A stretch of DNA of 64,000 bases from Tricholoma matsutake (GCA_026075535.2 AP026547.1:4092001-4156000); one strand, 5' to 3'. Positions 1 to 12,440 are shown, counted from the first letter of the stretch. Numbers and translations are program-made. The notes: generated by a model not told the origin, from the letters alone.

Positions 1-1343
1 GCTGAGCAGATCACAGTTGTTAGACTGGAGCACGGCGGAGGGAACCCCCCAGTTGGCCGGGTTAGGGCTGCCTTGTGTGATATCTGGAGGTATAGCTGCA
101 CGATAGAAGGACCCTTGACAATCACAACTTGTCAGAAGCCTGTCTGCCTCGAGAGACGATAAATAGTACATACAGACGGAAATGTCTATCTCATCCCACT
201 TCATCGCAAAGACACCTCCGCCCTGGGCGTCAAAGTACGGACCATATGACGCTCTGCTCCAATCGGTAATGCCACACCCCGAGTTTCCATTGACCAGCCC
301 GTCACAATTTAGATTGTTTGTATTATTCGACTGCTGCGCAGGGTTAGTACTTGGGAAATCCCCGTTATGCGAGTACACACCACAATGGTTCCCGTAAAAT
401 TTGCATTGGGTGTCAACATGCAACCTTATTTCGAACACCTTGTCACATCGGCAGTTTCAGGTCCAGGGACGACGAACCTGGTCCGGTATGCCATGCCACC
501 TGATTGTGTTCATTGTCATGCACGCCTTCAATGATATCAATCTCTCCACCCTGCGAGACGAAATCAATAAACATCAAGGAAAGCATAAGAGAGCTTCACA
601 CATATGGCCATTGACCTCCTCCAATAGTCCAAAATGCTGGCCAAGTTCCTGTTCAAAAATCCCTCATTCAACAGATTTCCTGCTTTAAAACGACAAACTA
701 ACCGCAACCCCATGGCGCACGATTGAGATCGAGGATAAACAGCCCCGTATTATATTGAGTTTGGCTTTGAATGCGGACACTTGGAATTTCCTGAATTAGT
801 TTGTATACTTGCAGAGTACTTTGTTGCCTACCTATCCCGAAAGGCACCGAGGGGTAGCGTTGAGGTGTCATCTCCTTTTATTATGACAGTGCCATCGCTT
901 TGTACGTAGGCCAGGCTTTTACTGAACGCCGTTTGTGCATCAACGAAGCTATAGTTCGCGATTAGCAGTTGGCATCGCATTGAAACGCAGGTCCTGACTT
1001 CACTTGGCCACTAATGATCTGTGTCACTTCAGCAATAGGACAAACACGGAAAGCACTCACTGTGTTGGGTCTGAGTAGTTGAAAAATGAAAAGCGACTGG
1101 TAGGGCGAAGTCACCCTGCTGTTGTGTTGATTCATAGAGAAAACCGCACTCGAAGAAGTTCTGGCCCGAATATGTATCTTCGGGTAACCAAAGGAACGTC
1201 GATCCGTTGGGATTTACGTTCACGTTATTAGCACGAGGGGCTAGGGAAGGTTGAGGATCATTAAATTGTATATGAGATCGTGCCACGCTAGGCGTAGAGC
1301 CAAAAGCCAGAAAAATGACAGACAGCGGTATACAAGGAAACAT
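1..1343 (-). CDS. GH16 (laminarinase-like) secreted glycoside hydrolase, 3' end beyond window
   Basis: Predicted secreted beta-glucan hydrolase. I read nine exons on the minus strand: 1343-1150, 1096-1061, 948-832, 779-703, 648-602, 550-478, 424-381, 333-174 and 113-<1. Introns are about 47-60 nt (one of 112) with GT-AG ends, and phases agree at every junction. The start at 1343 gives a hydrophobic signal peptide (MFPCIPLSVIFLAFG). The spliced product has the GH16 landmarks YSGQNFF, the catalytic block GGEIDIIEGV (nucleophile and acid/base glutamates), then HNQVAWHT, GCGITDW and MKWDEIDISVW, as in fungal laminarinase-type GH16 enzymes. The C-terminus and stop lie off the left edge. No frame break is visible, so the gene looks functional. 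A likely role is wall or extracellular beta-1,3/1,4-glucan turnover (family inference). Confidence 0.85.
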
Positions 1344-2325
1344 GGAGAACGTTGAGCAAGAAGCACCTGCCTGATCCGCAGTACCAGAAAAAGAACAGGC
1401 ACGAGGCCTTCACGTTGATTGCGGACACTGTGCTGTATTCTGTCGACTACAGGTGCAGATACCTCGTACAAAACTTGCTCTAACGGACCCAAACTTCAAA
1501 GCTTCACCACCGGGTGCACCATGGACCGCTATCGATCCCACACAAGTTCGCACGTGATGCGAGGTTGACGCGACAATCGATCAACATCATGTCGCGTCAC
1601 CTACTATGTATAAACGTAAGCCACTTCGAACATTGGCGCGTGTGATAGATATTGACGCACGTCTCACAGCACAAGCACAAAAAGCACTCGTCACCGTTGT
1701 GCGCAATCGGGCATGCCACGCATGCGGCACTAGCAAACGATGCGTTATGGTATTACGTAATACAATAAGTAAGCAAGAATGTGAACTTTATACGGAAGTT
1801 TCCGGACTCCACTTTTTACAAGTCCAATTTCCACTGTCGATCCCCTAGTGTCAAGCGAATCTGCTCATAATAAAGCTGCTCGTTAGGCATACACCTGGAA
1901 GCGGGAGTAGCCTTTCTGTACACTCAGGCTGCCGAGTCCCTCCCTCGTGATCTTGCAACCACTCGGATGCCGCATAAATTCTCTTTCACAGTTGAAAGTC
2001 GAAGCCACCACCGTAAGCTATAAAGTCTGTGACATTGAGAACTTAGCAGACCGTAGCTTGTCGCCCAAGGAATTAAATAATTTAAATTATAGTGAGACTT
2101 TGCTATTCGTCGTACAAACTTGGCTTGACAAGTAGTCTGCGAGGCTGCATTATGGAAGACAAATCTATCACTTTCTAAAGCAGAGAATAAAATAAGAGGC
2201 AGTGGTATCATCTATGAGGGTAAAGCGGACTCAAACTTCTAAGCCAGGTGGTACATCTATAAATAAAACGAAGTTCTTCATCAAAAGCGCACTAAGTAGT
2301 CTTGACTCTAGGATGTCACCAGTGC
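1344..2325. other. Intergenic, upstream of GH16 and downstream of the DUF6593 gene
   Basis: I found no supported gene. Short open frames here have no family motif, no plausible splice pattern and no codon signal that separates them from chance. The part next to 1343 must hold the GH16 promoter, but I could not assign a TATA box with confidence. Confidence 0.4.
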
Positions 2326-3055
2326 TCAACCGAAATTCAGACCAGATTGAAAGAGGACAGTTGACACAACTGAGACCTCAAGGAGACCTGCCTGAATGGC
2401 CTGGTTAGTAATTTCTAGCCTGACTGCGTTTATGTCCCGAGAGATTTTGGCGAGCATCACGGGCGGAGATGGACCGACAGTGTATAGCTTCGGGGGCATA
2501 AATCAGCGGACGAACGCACAGCAGGTATATTGATACTCACGTTAATTGTGTCTTGACGTATGGCCCAGGCGTACCACTTTCCGTTCACCTCCATCGACTT
2601 GTAACTGGGAATGATAAATCATTATAAGAGATGGCAGACACGAATTGACAATACCTCGGGTCGGGACCAGGTCTTAACCACTGCGCAGTGGGTTGCATGG
2701 ATACAATATCGCGAATTTGCAGAGTAGGGTTCTGGTGCCACTCCACGACGGCGACGCTTTCACCGTTGTGCTTGTAAAACATAGTGAACGGGTGACCACT
2801 CGTCGATCGACTGGTAGAGATAGTAAAATATTTCTGAAACTTCGGACCGACGACAGTTGAATCGAGGATAGTCGGGTTGAAAGAAGTAAAGATGAGGGTG
2901 AGAGTTGAAGGTGGAGACGGAGGTTTGACACCAGGAAGGGCCCCAAATATTGACGCAGGTGGAGGTGATTGACTTCCCCATGTCGAATTGTTGATCGAGT
3001 AAGGGTTCTCCGGATTATACCATCCGGCCTGCGCATAAGGATTGGTTGTGAACAT
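2326..3055 (-). CDS. DUF6593 domain protein
   Basis: Three exons on the minus strand: 3055-2655, 2604-2541 and 2487-2326, with introns of 50 and 53 nt (GTATTG...CCAG and GTGAGT...GAAG). Phases fit and the CDS is 627 nt (208 aa) ending in TGA. I chose ATG 3055 because MFTTNPYAQAGWYNPENPY is the Asn/Pro/Tyr-rich N-terminus usual for this family; an in-frame ATG at 3097 also exists. The domain starts at about residue 45 (LTLIFTSFNPTILDS), continues through FTMFYKHNGESVAVVEWH and, after splicing, ends with NGKWYAWAIR. DUF6593 proteins are small, strongly amplified in Agaricomycetes and of unknown function. Confidence is high for the gene structure and moderate for the family. Confidence 0.75.
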
Positions 3056-4182
3056 CACGCAAGTCCCAGAGTGGGCTCGAACTATGCAGTCTTTCATTGC
3101 ACGTCCATACCGTGGTTAATATACTCCAAGAAACACTGCAACCTGCCTGGGGTCCAGGAGGAAGCAACGGACATCTCGGTAGCAGAGTCATGCACGCTCG
3201 TCATCAGCCGATCAACACCTTCGCGCGCTGACCTAGTGAGCTCGGAACAGCGCCGTACCGACAGAGGGGCATCTAGAGATGCGCACTGATCAATTTCGTC
3301 TCGTTATGGCAAGGTAAAAAGTTCGTCGGATTTGATTTCGGCGCGCGCGAGGAAAAAGGTAAACGGATGATTGGCTAGAAAGTGAACTTGCCCCGCTGGA
3401 TGTAGGGATGATACTGGAGCGGGGTCAGTCGGTTGTTTGTGACTGGGATGCGATGCACTAACCCGATGGCGGTGTTCGTTGATGTTCTGGAAACGAGGAT
3501 AGTGGAGGTAATAAGTAGGATTTTTTATATATACAGTTCTGGGCTGTGCTGTTGGGGAGGCGAGGAGGGGGAAGCGTGATTGTAGCACGGAGAGAAATAC
3601 CAAACGACTTGCGACAAAGCAGGAGAGCTCTATCAGAACATGTTCAGGACACTGCACAGGGCTTGCAATCGATATGCTGTTGTGATATACATTTATTAAA
3701 TGAATGGTTGGCCTGGTTTTTGAGCACTGGTCCACTAAAAAAATGATCATCATAGGCCGCTCATTTACCACTTTGGCAACAGTTGTACGTGATCAAGCCG
3801 GGAGTCTCTCGACGTTAATGTATTTGTATTGCGGATAGCAATGCTTTAATGTTTTATCGTCAAGGACCTGAAGAAAAACTGATTATGATGATCTCGACAA
3901 TGAATGGGTGTCCCGGTCATAAGGTCGCAAAAGGAATCAGTGTTTGTACATATTTGAGTTACAGGACAATACGTCTTGAATTGGTCTTGAAACTCAACTG
4001 ACTCATGTTCAACTGACTCATGTTCATTCATGTTCAACGTCAACCGTAATAATTTGTCCTTCTACCGTTAATGTTTTGTGTAAGCATCAACCCACAGCTA
4101 TGTGGAGAATTATTTACGCAGCCACTGGTACCGATCGCGAGCTCGGACTTCTCCGTTTCAGAGTCATAACACGTCAACGGTC
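3056..4182. other. Intergenic, no gene seen
   Basis: An open minus-strand frame at 3304-3771 has no recognisable domain and no splice support, so I leave it uncalled. A short direct repeat (caactgactcatgtt, twice) lies at about 3998-4024. Nothing else stands out. Confidence 0.35.
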
Positions 4183-4890
4183 ATGTTGACATTCACTCAT
4201 ATCGCGCTGACAACTTCTTCGCGGCTTGCTGGCGGTTATTCTGGTGAGGACATCCCCTTCTGTATTCTTACGGAGTTATCTCATTCCGTGGATTCTAACA
4301 GCAAATTTCTCCCAAGCAACACCCAAGCATGTATGGTTTTAACGGCCGCGGGGCCGATAGATACATACCATGATAATTGCCCTGTTGTCCCGTTGCGTAA
4401 TATGACGTTCGCACAATGGCGGCTTAAACACGACCTTGATTACCTCTCCAACGAGAGCGATATATTCTCCTTGCCTACAGGAATGGCTGACATCGCGCGC
4501 AACAAAGGAGGTAAGTCGTATTTTGCGTCCTAAGGTGGCGACATCCGTGACCCTACTACCTACTAATCCTACCAACGGACGGATCCTTATCATACCAAGG
4601 GAATCAACGACCTCATGGGCTGTGCCCTCGCTATGGTGTACAATAATGACGCGAGGAACGTCAAGTCGCGAGAGTTTTACAATTTTCAGCTTTAATCATA
4701 TTTGTGTGTAGACAAGATTTCCCGACTTCCAGGTCCCTGCTAGAACGCCACCCTGTCCTCCCAGGGGATGCGCTGTGCGTTCTTCTAGATCCACTCGGTA
4801 AGTTTTCACCATCTTGCGAGGCACCCAAGGCTCAGAAATTTTTATACATTGCCTGACAGTGGTGGGGAAGAAAGTAAGTAGCTCCCTGTT
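4183..4890 (+). pseudogene. AA14-like lytic polysaccharide monooxygenase pseudogene
   Basis: Remnant of a secreted copper LPMO-like gene. Family-type blocks occur in order but in different frames: HPSMYGFN (from 4320), then PVVPLRNMTFAQW and DIFSLPTG, ADIARNKGG with YFAS, GGDIRDP, GINDLMGCALAMVYNND, then FSFNHICV, a stop, and TRFPDFQVPAR plus PPCPP, and finally PDSGGEE (about 4850-4870). The stop after HICV sits where the family has Trp, so TGG has become TAG. A further stop follows YFAS and there are several frame changes. A possible signal peptide begins at 4183, and one or two introns probably remain. The mature N-terminal copper-binding His is not identifiable. The assignment rests on motif memory, so subfamily is uncertain; the broken state is clear. 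Confidence 0.5.
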
Positions 4891-6005
4891 TCCGCCAACC
4901 CGTATTCTTACGACGGGTTCTGCATCCACAGTGTCTGGTGCGACATCCAAGGTCCGGTGCAGATTCAGCTAATAATAAGTTACAGTCTGCACCGGGCAAC
5001 TGCACGGCGCTAAACAGCCCTTCGACTGGTTAATCAATAACGTGTGTAGAACCCTTGGTCGATTTTTTCTTTACCTTACCTTGCACAGTGGCGCTTTCCC
5101 TCCACCGGTGTACAATGATCTTTACAATATTCTCAATTGAGCACAAGATAGTTCTGAAGATTCTGCCTGAACCTGCTCCAAACGCTGCACTGCCTGTCTT
5201 GACGGACCCTGCCCATGCACTATCGTCTCCATCGTCTGCACCTATGCTTGTCTTCCCTATGACTATACCCAAAATCTAGCAACTGGTTCGTGTACATTGC
5301 AAAGTGCTACTGTGCTGACTCTCTTTGAGCGCAGCAAACGGAAGCAAGCTGTTGCTTCGTCTGCTCCTTCTATCGGAGATGTCCGTCGCAACTCCATATA
5401 TAATATGCACAGGAGTAGAAGACTAAAATCAAGTAAGTCAGACGGCAAGTGTCATATTTGTTAAGTACCTATATCTATTTCTATCATCATGTATTCCCTA
5501 GTCGCACTGTAGCCGTAGTAATAGTACATTATGCTGCAAATTTGCACAGCCACCAGCAATGTTTTGATCTCGTCCTCGTGTGTTCCATGTGCAGGCTCTT
5601 TGTTCGATGGGTAATCCAAGGACCATCGATAAGATGTGCAGACCCCCCTTACATGCAGGGAAGTCTGGGGGCATGGCAGACACCTGATTGGTTCTAAGCA
5701 ATGCCAGCCTCCGCATGTACTAGTGGCATGTCAGGCTAGCCAACTGCAGCTTGACTGCAGCCTCTTTATCTTCGCCCACCGCGGGTCTTTCAGCTAGTAT
5801 TTTCCGTTAACGACTATCACGACCAGGTGGCACCATACTACCAACGATCATAATTGCAAGACATGCAAGCATCGATACAATTTTTACAGGTAGAAAATAC
5901 TCCACCACGACCACGACGCTTCCTGCGCAGGGAATGGAAACGAAATAAACCCGTACGTGCCCCTCTATAATTACCTCCAGAAGTCTTCACACCAGTTTCC
6001 AGCAC
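4891..6005. other. Intergenic, possibly 3' remnants of the LPMO pseudogene
   Basis: Short open frames (for example 5055-5279 plus) may be decayed C-terminal sequence of the upstream pseudogene, but I see no conserved block. No RNA gene or repeat was recognised. Confidence 0.3.
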
Positions 6006-7638
6006 TTGCCGAAATCGACCTCTTTACCGATTCTTCAGCTAACTCCAATTGATCGACCTATCTTCACCTGCCGCCAGTGCGGATTCATCAATACTCTTAT
6101 TCCGTTATGCTTGTGGTGCTGTTGGACGTCCGACGTTGCCCATCATGAGTTCGAAATGTCAATGCCCCGTGTGCGAAGGGCTAGTGCACCATCAAGGGTG
6201 TTTTGGAAACACAATGCTAATACCGCGGCGACTTCATCCAAAGCGAGTTCTGCTCAGGCAGTTAGTGATCGAGTCTCCTCGGGCATCAAAACAGTTTCTG
6301 GACATGATATCCCCAGTGACAGGTTTCGAGATAATAAGTTTAGAGCTCGTGATAGGCAAGTGCAGTCGAACGCGGAAGCGGATCAAAGGGGTAGAACGAG
6401 CCCAAATTTGGGCGGTGCAACACGGCACAACTTGAAGCGCCATCATAACAATGTTGTCCATGAAACTTTTTTCGATGCTGTCCGCAGCATTCAAGATCGC
6501 GTTACCAAGGTAACCTCGGTGTGTAATAGAGATATTTTGTTTTCCTAGATTGACTGCATCTCCTCTTCGTTCTTCATAGAGCGCTTCATCGGCCGGGACC
6601 CAGTTGAATGAAAGTCGGCCACACGCCCAAACATTAGGCGCTCGCCTGCGCCGTCCAATCTCATTGTCTCTTTCGATTCAACCATCCTCAACACTCCCTC
6701 CACGACACTCACCATCGCCAAAAGACGTAGACCACCCACATACGATGGATCATATTCAGACGTTTTCTACGAAATCATTACGCTCAATACCCATAGTCAT
6801 AGACTTTAAGGACGTTGACGAGTCTCGCATCCACGATCTCATCAAATCTAAATCTGTACCTAACAATTTATGCCCTGCCTTCCCACCCAAGACGCTCCGC
6901 AGGAAGAAAGGTGTCTCGCTTTTCCATGCATCTCCACCTCAGTCTGCTCCATCAATCCATGCCCCACTTATTTTGCCTCTCCCTGAACGCCCGGAAACAG
7001 GTTCTCATATAAAGCGGAATCTACAGAACCCTGATCATATCCCACTTTCGCTCTCAGCTTCGTTGAGTCATACTCAAACCGATGTGCGCTCAAAGTCAAA
7101 TTCAACCGCTAGTGTTCCTCTTGGGCATCCGAATCGGCCGTACTACTCCGCAATCCGTCCAAACATGTCCCGCCCCTCTTCCCTTGTGGGATCCTTATAC
7201 CGGCCCCAATCCTCCTTGTCCACGCATCCGTCGCGTCCGCTGTCACTGCCACCACACCCACGTGCTCCATCTCCCGGGATTCTCTCCGTGTTGTCGACGT
7301 CTTCAGTCTTCAGCAGGTCTGTATTCGAAGAAGACGAATATGTACATCCCGTGTCACCTGCATCTGCACCTTCGTCCGCCTACGATCATGTGCACCAGCC
7401 CCCGTTCACGTTTGCAGGCTCCATGTCTCGGCACCGCGTCGGGTTCTCGTTAAGTGGAGAGACAGAACTGCGAATGGCGATCTCGCGTGACCAAGACAAG
7501 ATGCTGGGGCCAGGAATGGTAGAAGAGACATTCAAGTTTCGAGATATGAAGAAGACATCGCGGCGTGAGACAAGGGTCATGGAGAGTGTCCATAAGTTGA
7601 AGAAGGGACTGAAGGAATTTGTGTTGAAGGCGTTATGA
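6006..7638 (+). CDS. Ser/Pro-rich disordered protein of unknown function
   Basis: Two exons, about 6006-6509 and 6580-7638, joined across a 70-nt intron (GTAACC...CATAG). An alternative acceptor at 6548 would lead straight to a stop, so 6579/6580 is the productive junction. The true start is uncertain: the open frame begins without an ATG near 6006, and an in-frame ATG lies near 6150. The N-terminal part has a Cys cluster (CRQCGFINTLIPLCLWCC) that could bind zinc. The middle is long, low-complexity and Ser/Pro/His-rich. The C-terminus is basic and probably helical (SVHKLKKGLKEFVLKAL). I do not recognise the family. It is probably a nuclear or signalling scaffold of basidiomycetes, which is inference only. 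Confidence 0.6.
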
Positions 7639-8908
7639 GAGGGGGGCGTATATTGCGACAACTATGAGTTTTATGTAACTTGCTTGTTGAGCAGGCAATA
7701 TATACAATATTCAATATATGTCATGCATTTCAGAAGTCCACGATCCTTATACTACACTGGATATGACGATACAATAACGCAAAACAAAACTACTTACCCG
7801 GACAGAGCGGCCATGCTCTAGACTGCTGATGCTTGAAGCTTTTTCTGGTGGTTAATGACTCCGAGAGTTATAATGATTGTATCACTGCATTCACCACCTA
7901 ACTCAATGTTCTCCCCTTGCCCAAGGCGAACTTCTTGTGTTCGATAGCGCGTAGAAGTTAGATTCTCAAACTCCAAGGCGCGGAAATTCGACGGTGCTAT
8001 TGCATTTTAGGCGGGCTCAAGTCAACTCCTTCTAGTAATCGCCGACCGTGAAAACGAGGCGAACATATCATCATAGAGAGAGCATGTTATTTCACTTGCA
8101 ATGTCGTGATAGTTGAGATAAAAACAAGGTATTTAGCATGAGACTCACCAAAAGAAAATGTGTCAAATGAGCATTGCGGGTTGCGGGTGTGAAAGGAACT
8201 CTGGGAACGATTCACGAACAACGTTCTTCGCAGTTGTTTTAGGGTTCTCTATCCGGCGGAGACGGAGCTGCGTCAGGCAGCCGCTCGACTCGTCGGCTTG
8301 GCATGATAAAAAGCGGTAGAACTCTACACTTCAAGAAGGTACAGATCGCGTTTCGTACGAAATTAGATGGTTGTTTCGAACCGTGGGTCTTTGCTCTATG
8401 CATTTCTCAGCTGTGAGATCCAGTTGTCCAGGTCCTGAATATTGAATGAAAACTCGCTACTGGCGGTGTGTACGCGATAAGTGGCATCGAGATATCGTGG
8501 ATTTTTGCATTTTGAACACACACGGTGATGATTACACTGTCCAAGGTCCGACCGGGTCCAACGTGCCAAAAGAAATTTTTTAAGAAAAAAGTCCAGGTAA
8601 CGGCTCAAAATATAATACCTAAGTCTATTGAAAATTATTAACTACATATTAAAAATTAAGAAAGTGGGGGCCCAGCTCCAACATAGAAATGGGAGGGTTT
8701 ATATACCCCCGGGATGCGCACGGACAATTTGGCCTGCATCTTCGTTGATTGTTGACGCGTTATTTACATATATTTTGTAATCATTTTTGTGCACTCACAA
8801 ATGCGTTCCTCATTTGTTTCCTTCAGGACGGCCGTCGCGTCATGATCTCCACCCTCTCTCGCTCGCAACTGTGAGGTGGGGGTCAGCACCCAGCCCCGCC
8901 ATTGTGAG
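7639..8908. other. Intergenic, AT-rich, no gene seen
   Basis: I see no coding signal and no family motif in this stretch. It ends at the target-site copy (8909-8916) of the hAT-type insertion. Confidence 0.35.
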
Positions 8909-9361
8909 CCTCTGCTTAGTGTTGCCAACGGCGCGGCTCAGAGCCACGAGCCATTGAGCCGAGCCGCCCAGAGCCGCTCAAGCCATGCCCTAAGTTGCCT
9001 CAAATTCAGAGTGACTGGAGGGCTTTAAATGTTCTTAAAACACTATAAAACACTCTGTAGGAGTCCCTACTGCCATTTTGAATACATGTTGTTATACCCT
9101 ACTCCCCAGAGCCATCTCTCGAGCATGTTTTGTAATAGGTACAAGTGACACCGCTCGCGCTTCGCGCTCCGCAGTGTCTCTCAAGAATGGTTTGGTGTTG
9201 TTGTGGATAATTTTATCAGTACAATTGATTCAGTTTGGAGAGTGAGGTATATTTTGTCATAGGTAAAAGTGGTAGTTAACTATGGAGACGACAATCAGAA
9301 GTAGAGTATAATAATAAGTAGAAGTATGGAGTGAAAATTGGAGAAGGTGAACTTGTGGTTG

Positions 9362-10305
9362 TTAGACCTCTTCATGGGTCTTTTTTTGATGTTTAGATGA
9401 AGATGTTTCCTCCATAGGTGCGGTGTCGGAGGAAGAATCATCGACAACCATTTTTCTCTTAGATCGAAGTTGGGTTGATGGTTTCCCTAGGTTGATGTGT
9501 ATTAGGTCAAGGAGTGATGATGTTTGACAATATCTTACCTTTGAATTTGGTGGTTCCACTGGAGTCTTTGATGAAAGCCATCCCATGTAGTTCCATTGGA
9601 ATAGCCTTGACTCTGCCAAGTGTCGTTTGTTCAGCAGAACCTGTGATGATGCATGTGGCAGAAATAGTAGAAGCAATGTTGGGTGTGCATAAGTTTTGGA
9701 AACAGGGAGTTTGGTGGGGAATGTTGATGAAATGAGCTGTCAGTCTAATTTGACCAGTGTAGTATTGATTGACTCTGATATTGAAATCGTTGTCTGTCTT
9801 CTGACCAGTCTAAGAATAATGTTAGTGAAGAAGTGTGAATCATATAAAGAGTTAGCCACCATTCCGCACATGGTGACAATGGGAGGGATTGGCTTATTCC
9901 ATCCAGGCATCAGTGTCATCTAAAAATCTTTGTCTTTAATAGAAAGAAGTGATTTTCATGACAAACAACAAAAGCATCTAATTCAAGATTGTAGTCCTCA
10001 ACATTTTGGTCATCACCAGCTACGGTGTCATTTTTGATAGAAATAATTTTGCTAATGACGAAGTGGTAGATGTCTTCCTCAGGTTCCATTTCTCCCTTCA
10101 AAACAAAGAAGTGGACGATCACATTGATGAACTGATCTTCATCATTGTCATCTTTCCCTAATAAGAGCTCTGTGTCATAGGTGATTGTTTTCTTCTTTTC
10201 TTTGTCAAGGATGCAGCGATTTGTGCAGCAGAAAACTGCAGTTAAGATGGATGAACCAGACATGGTGGTTGATGTGTAAGAGAGGTGAGGTTGGAGTGAT
10301 GTCAC
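9362..10305 (-). pseudogene. Helitron-associated ORF of unknown function (broken)
   Basis: Directly downstream of the RepHel gene and on the same strand lies a protein-like stretch in two or more frames. The first part (10305-9916) contains an acidic segment (LLGKDDNDEDQ) followed by alternating hydrophobic residues typical of beta strands (FINVIVHFFVL). The last part (9676-9362) ends with a basic, Ser-rich tail (QLRSKRKMVVDDSSSD) that looks like a nuclear-localisation segment. Frames shift between the parts, by decay or by unrecognised introns. The beta-rich start could be an OB-fold, since some Helitrons carry RPA-like ssDNA-binding proteins, but no diagnostic motif confirms it. Confidence 0.35.
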
Positions 10306-10329
10306 AATGTTGCAGATGTGTCAGTGGAG

Positions 10330-11918
10330 ATTACAGCAGCAGTTCCTTCCAAACAACATTCTTAGTCATTGTAGAATTATCATCCACTGCTTTAAGAATC
10401 AGCACATTTTGAGAGTTAGGTACGCGGGTCATAGCTGCATATAGTTGTCCATGAGAGAATACTGATTGCCTGAGATCAAGAGCTAATCATTCAACTGTAA
10501 GTCCTTGACAACCATTGAAAGTGGTAGTGTAGCAGAGAGTGAGAGGGATTTGTTTTTGGTGAATAGTGAAGTTGTAAGCAGGAGGTTGAAAATGTGCATC
10601 AATATGGGGAATCGGTATGGTTACCTAAGTTGAGGGTAGGCTTAAATATAAGAATTTGAAGTGCTGTAGGATACATACTGCTTCTATGGTTTGACCAGCG
10701 ACAACGTTCGGTAGTGTTTGAACTTCAACAGAGTATTTCAGAAGCTTGGTGATGATCACACATGTGTTCTTGGTTAGTCCTTTAGATGCATCAAAGTTTC
10801 TTGTGAATTAGCAGATGCAACCAACTTTTAGAGTCAGCTCATGTGGTGGAATACCAGGTTCCTCAAAAGAATTTAGGAGATCAGGTGTTGCAATGGATTG
10901 CTCGACATCATCTTGATCTAGATCTGATTCAATGTAATCAGTACTCCAGTATGTTCGGCTTTCACCAGGCAGATGGTCCAAGATTTTAGAGTTAAATTCA
11001 TCGATGAAGACATTAAATGGGCTAAGGATAGCTTGTTTGATGCAGAGGTGTGGATTTGATATGATGTTGTGAGGGAATATGAAATCTCAGATGGTGTTGA
11101 CTGAATGGCAGTGAGAAAGACGGCCAAGATCAACAGTATCGTGAAGATAATCGTCTCCGATGTTGTTTAAGAAGTTTGCAAAATCTGGATCGGTAGACTG
11201 TCGTATTGGGGTTGGAGTATCCAGATGAAGGATTTTGAAGTGACAAAAGATAGGTTGTGTGTGAATTGAAGCCTTAGTGATTGCAGTATGGCCTCCATAA
11301 TGTATGACAGGTGCATTCTTGTATAGTGATGTCAAAATAAGAAGAAGAAGAAAAACTCAAAGCTCACCTGGTGAAAATCACCCAAGGTGATCAACATTCA
11401 ACCTCCCCATACTTGATATCTTTGCCGTGTGAGTGTTCTCATAAGCTGATCTATGCAATTGAATGTCTTGAAATTCAAAGAGCCAATTTCATCAATGATG
11501 TGGCATTTTGCAGCTAGCAAAAGATGGGCTCATTGTGTGTTGGGATGAATAGCAGATTGTAGGAATGGTTTGAATTCATTGACCTCAATCCCATATAAGT
11601 AATGAGCAGTTCGTCCACCAGGATAATTTTTGGCAGCATATGCCAAAGAAGCAGAGACCAAGACGATTTGATTTGATTTGCATAAAGCTCCAATCAGTGG
11701 AAAAAGAACATAAGTTTTGCCACAGCCAGCTCTTCCATCAATGTGAGTGGGAGGGGGTCCTTCAATAGTGGAAAGATGGAGTAGGTGATTGTAAATCACA
11801 CGCTGTGTTTACGATGTCAGTGTCAAATGAGCAACAAAAGTGGATAAAAGCATACTTGTTCAGGTGTTAAACTATCTGTGAAAGACAACAAATTCTTGCA
11901 ATCTCCTCCCCAGTGCAC
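10330..11918 (-). pseudogene. Helitron 1 RepHel, helicase C-terminal half (Pif1/RecD-like)
   Basis: Minus-strand SF1 helicase half of a Helitron transposase. Visible in order: Walker A with HIDGRAGCGKTYV (near 11740), VLVSASLAYAAKNYPGGRTA (motif Ia region), PDFANFLNNIGDDYLHD near 11160, and the C-terminal helicase block LALDLRQSVFSHGQLYAAMT near 10450. These match Helitron helicases in order and spacing. A probable intron (GTATGC...CACAG, about 11800-11855) precedes the Walker A exon. Several in-frame stops and frame changes show decay. The upstream half continues beyond LTR element A at 15158. Confidence 0.7.
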
Positions 11919-12102
11919 TGGAAGGAAGCCAACACTTGAGACTCAAGGGGACAGGAACATGTAAGGAACTTAGTATCTTTCGGGGGAGGAAACTAAGATA
12001 TGGTACAAGTATTCAAAGTATAGACTATATACTACTAGAATAACATGTGATAAACTGGGTTGCATGTGATATCGTTGTGATGATGTAAGAGGAACTCTTA
12101 CA
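11919..12102. repeat. LTR A1 (left)
   Basis: Starts tggaaggaagc and ends actcttaca, 184 bp. Compared with A2 it lacks a 9-bp ggagcttcc segment near its start. A TATA-like run (tatatactacta) sits in the middle. The same sequence recurs at 14965-15157, 35354-35542 and 45266-45453. Confidence 0.7.
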
Positions 12103-12239
12103 CTCTCTCATACTCCAAAAAAATGACCAGGGGCAGGGGGGGGGGCAGAAAAATCAACAAGTTGCAGGCACACTTTACACATTATGAAGACATTGAGTTG
12201 CCTGGGAACTGATGATGGCTAGCAACAAGTTTCAATGAG

Positions 12240-12440
12240 GACAGTCAATGACAAGGGCAGGTGATGAGAGCAGGGGATGACAAGGGCAGATGATGAGGGC
12301 AGGTGATGACAAGGGAAGGCCATGACAAGGGTGAGCATTGACAAGAACAGGGGGGTGATGTGGATGAGGCTGGTGACGTCAAGACGTGGACAGGGCTGGT
12401 GACATGGACAGGGCTGGTGATGTGGACAGGGCTTGTTATG
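12240..12440. repeat. Degenerate G-rich short tandem repeats in copy A
   Basis: Variants of gatgacaagggcaggt and ctggtgacatggacaggg recur many times. Homologous repeats occur in copy B at about 35750-35985. On the minus strand they read as Cys/His/Pro-rich peptides. Confidence 0.6.

Noticed and set aside
182..688. Plus-strand open frames at the left edge
   Set aside because: They are shadows of GH16 exons 5-8 on the minus strand, whose splice phases and catalytic motif are clear.
3304..3771. 155-codon open frame on the minus strand
   Set aside because: No domain, composition or splice evidence; upstream of the DUF6593 gene and probably chance.
9146..9180. Imperfect hairpin gacaccgctcgcgc...gcagtgtc as Helitron 1 3' terminus
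   Set aside because: It sits on the expected side, but no CTRR end or AT insertion site follows it at the right distance, so I did not call a terminus.
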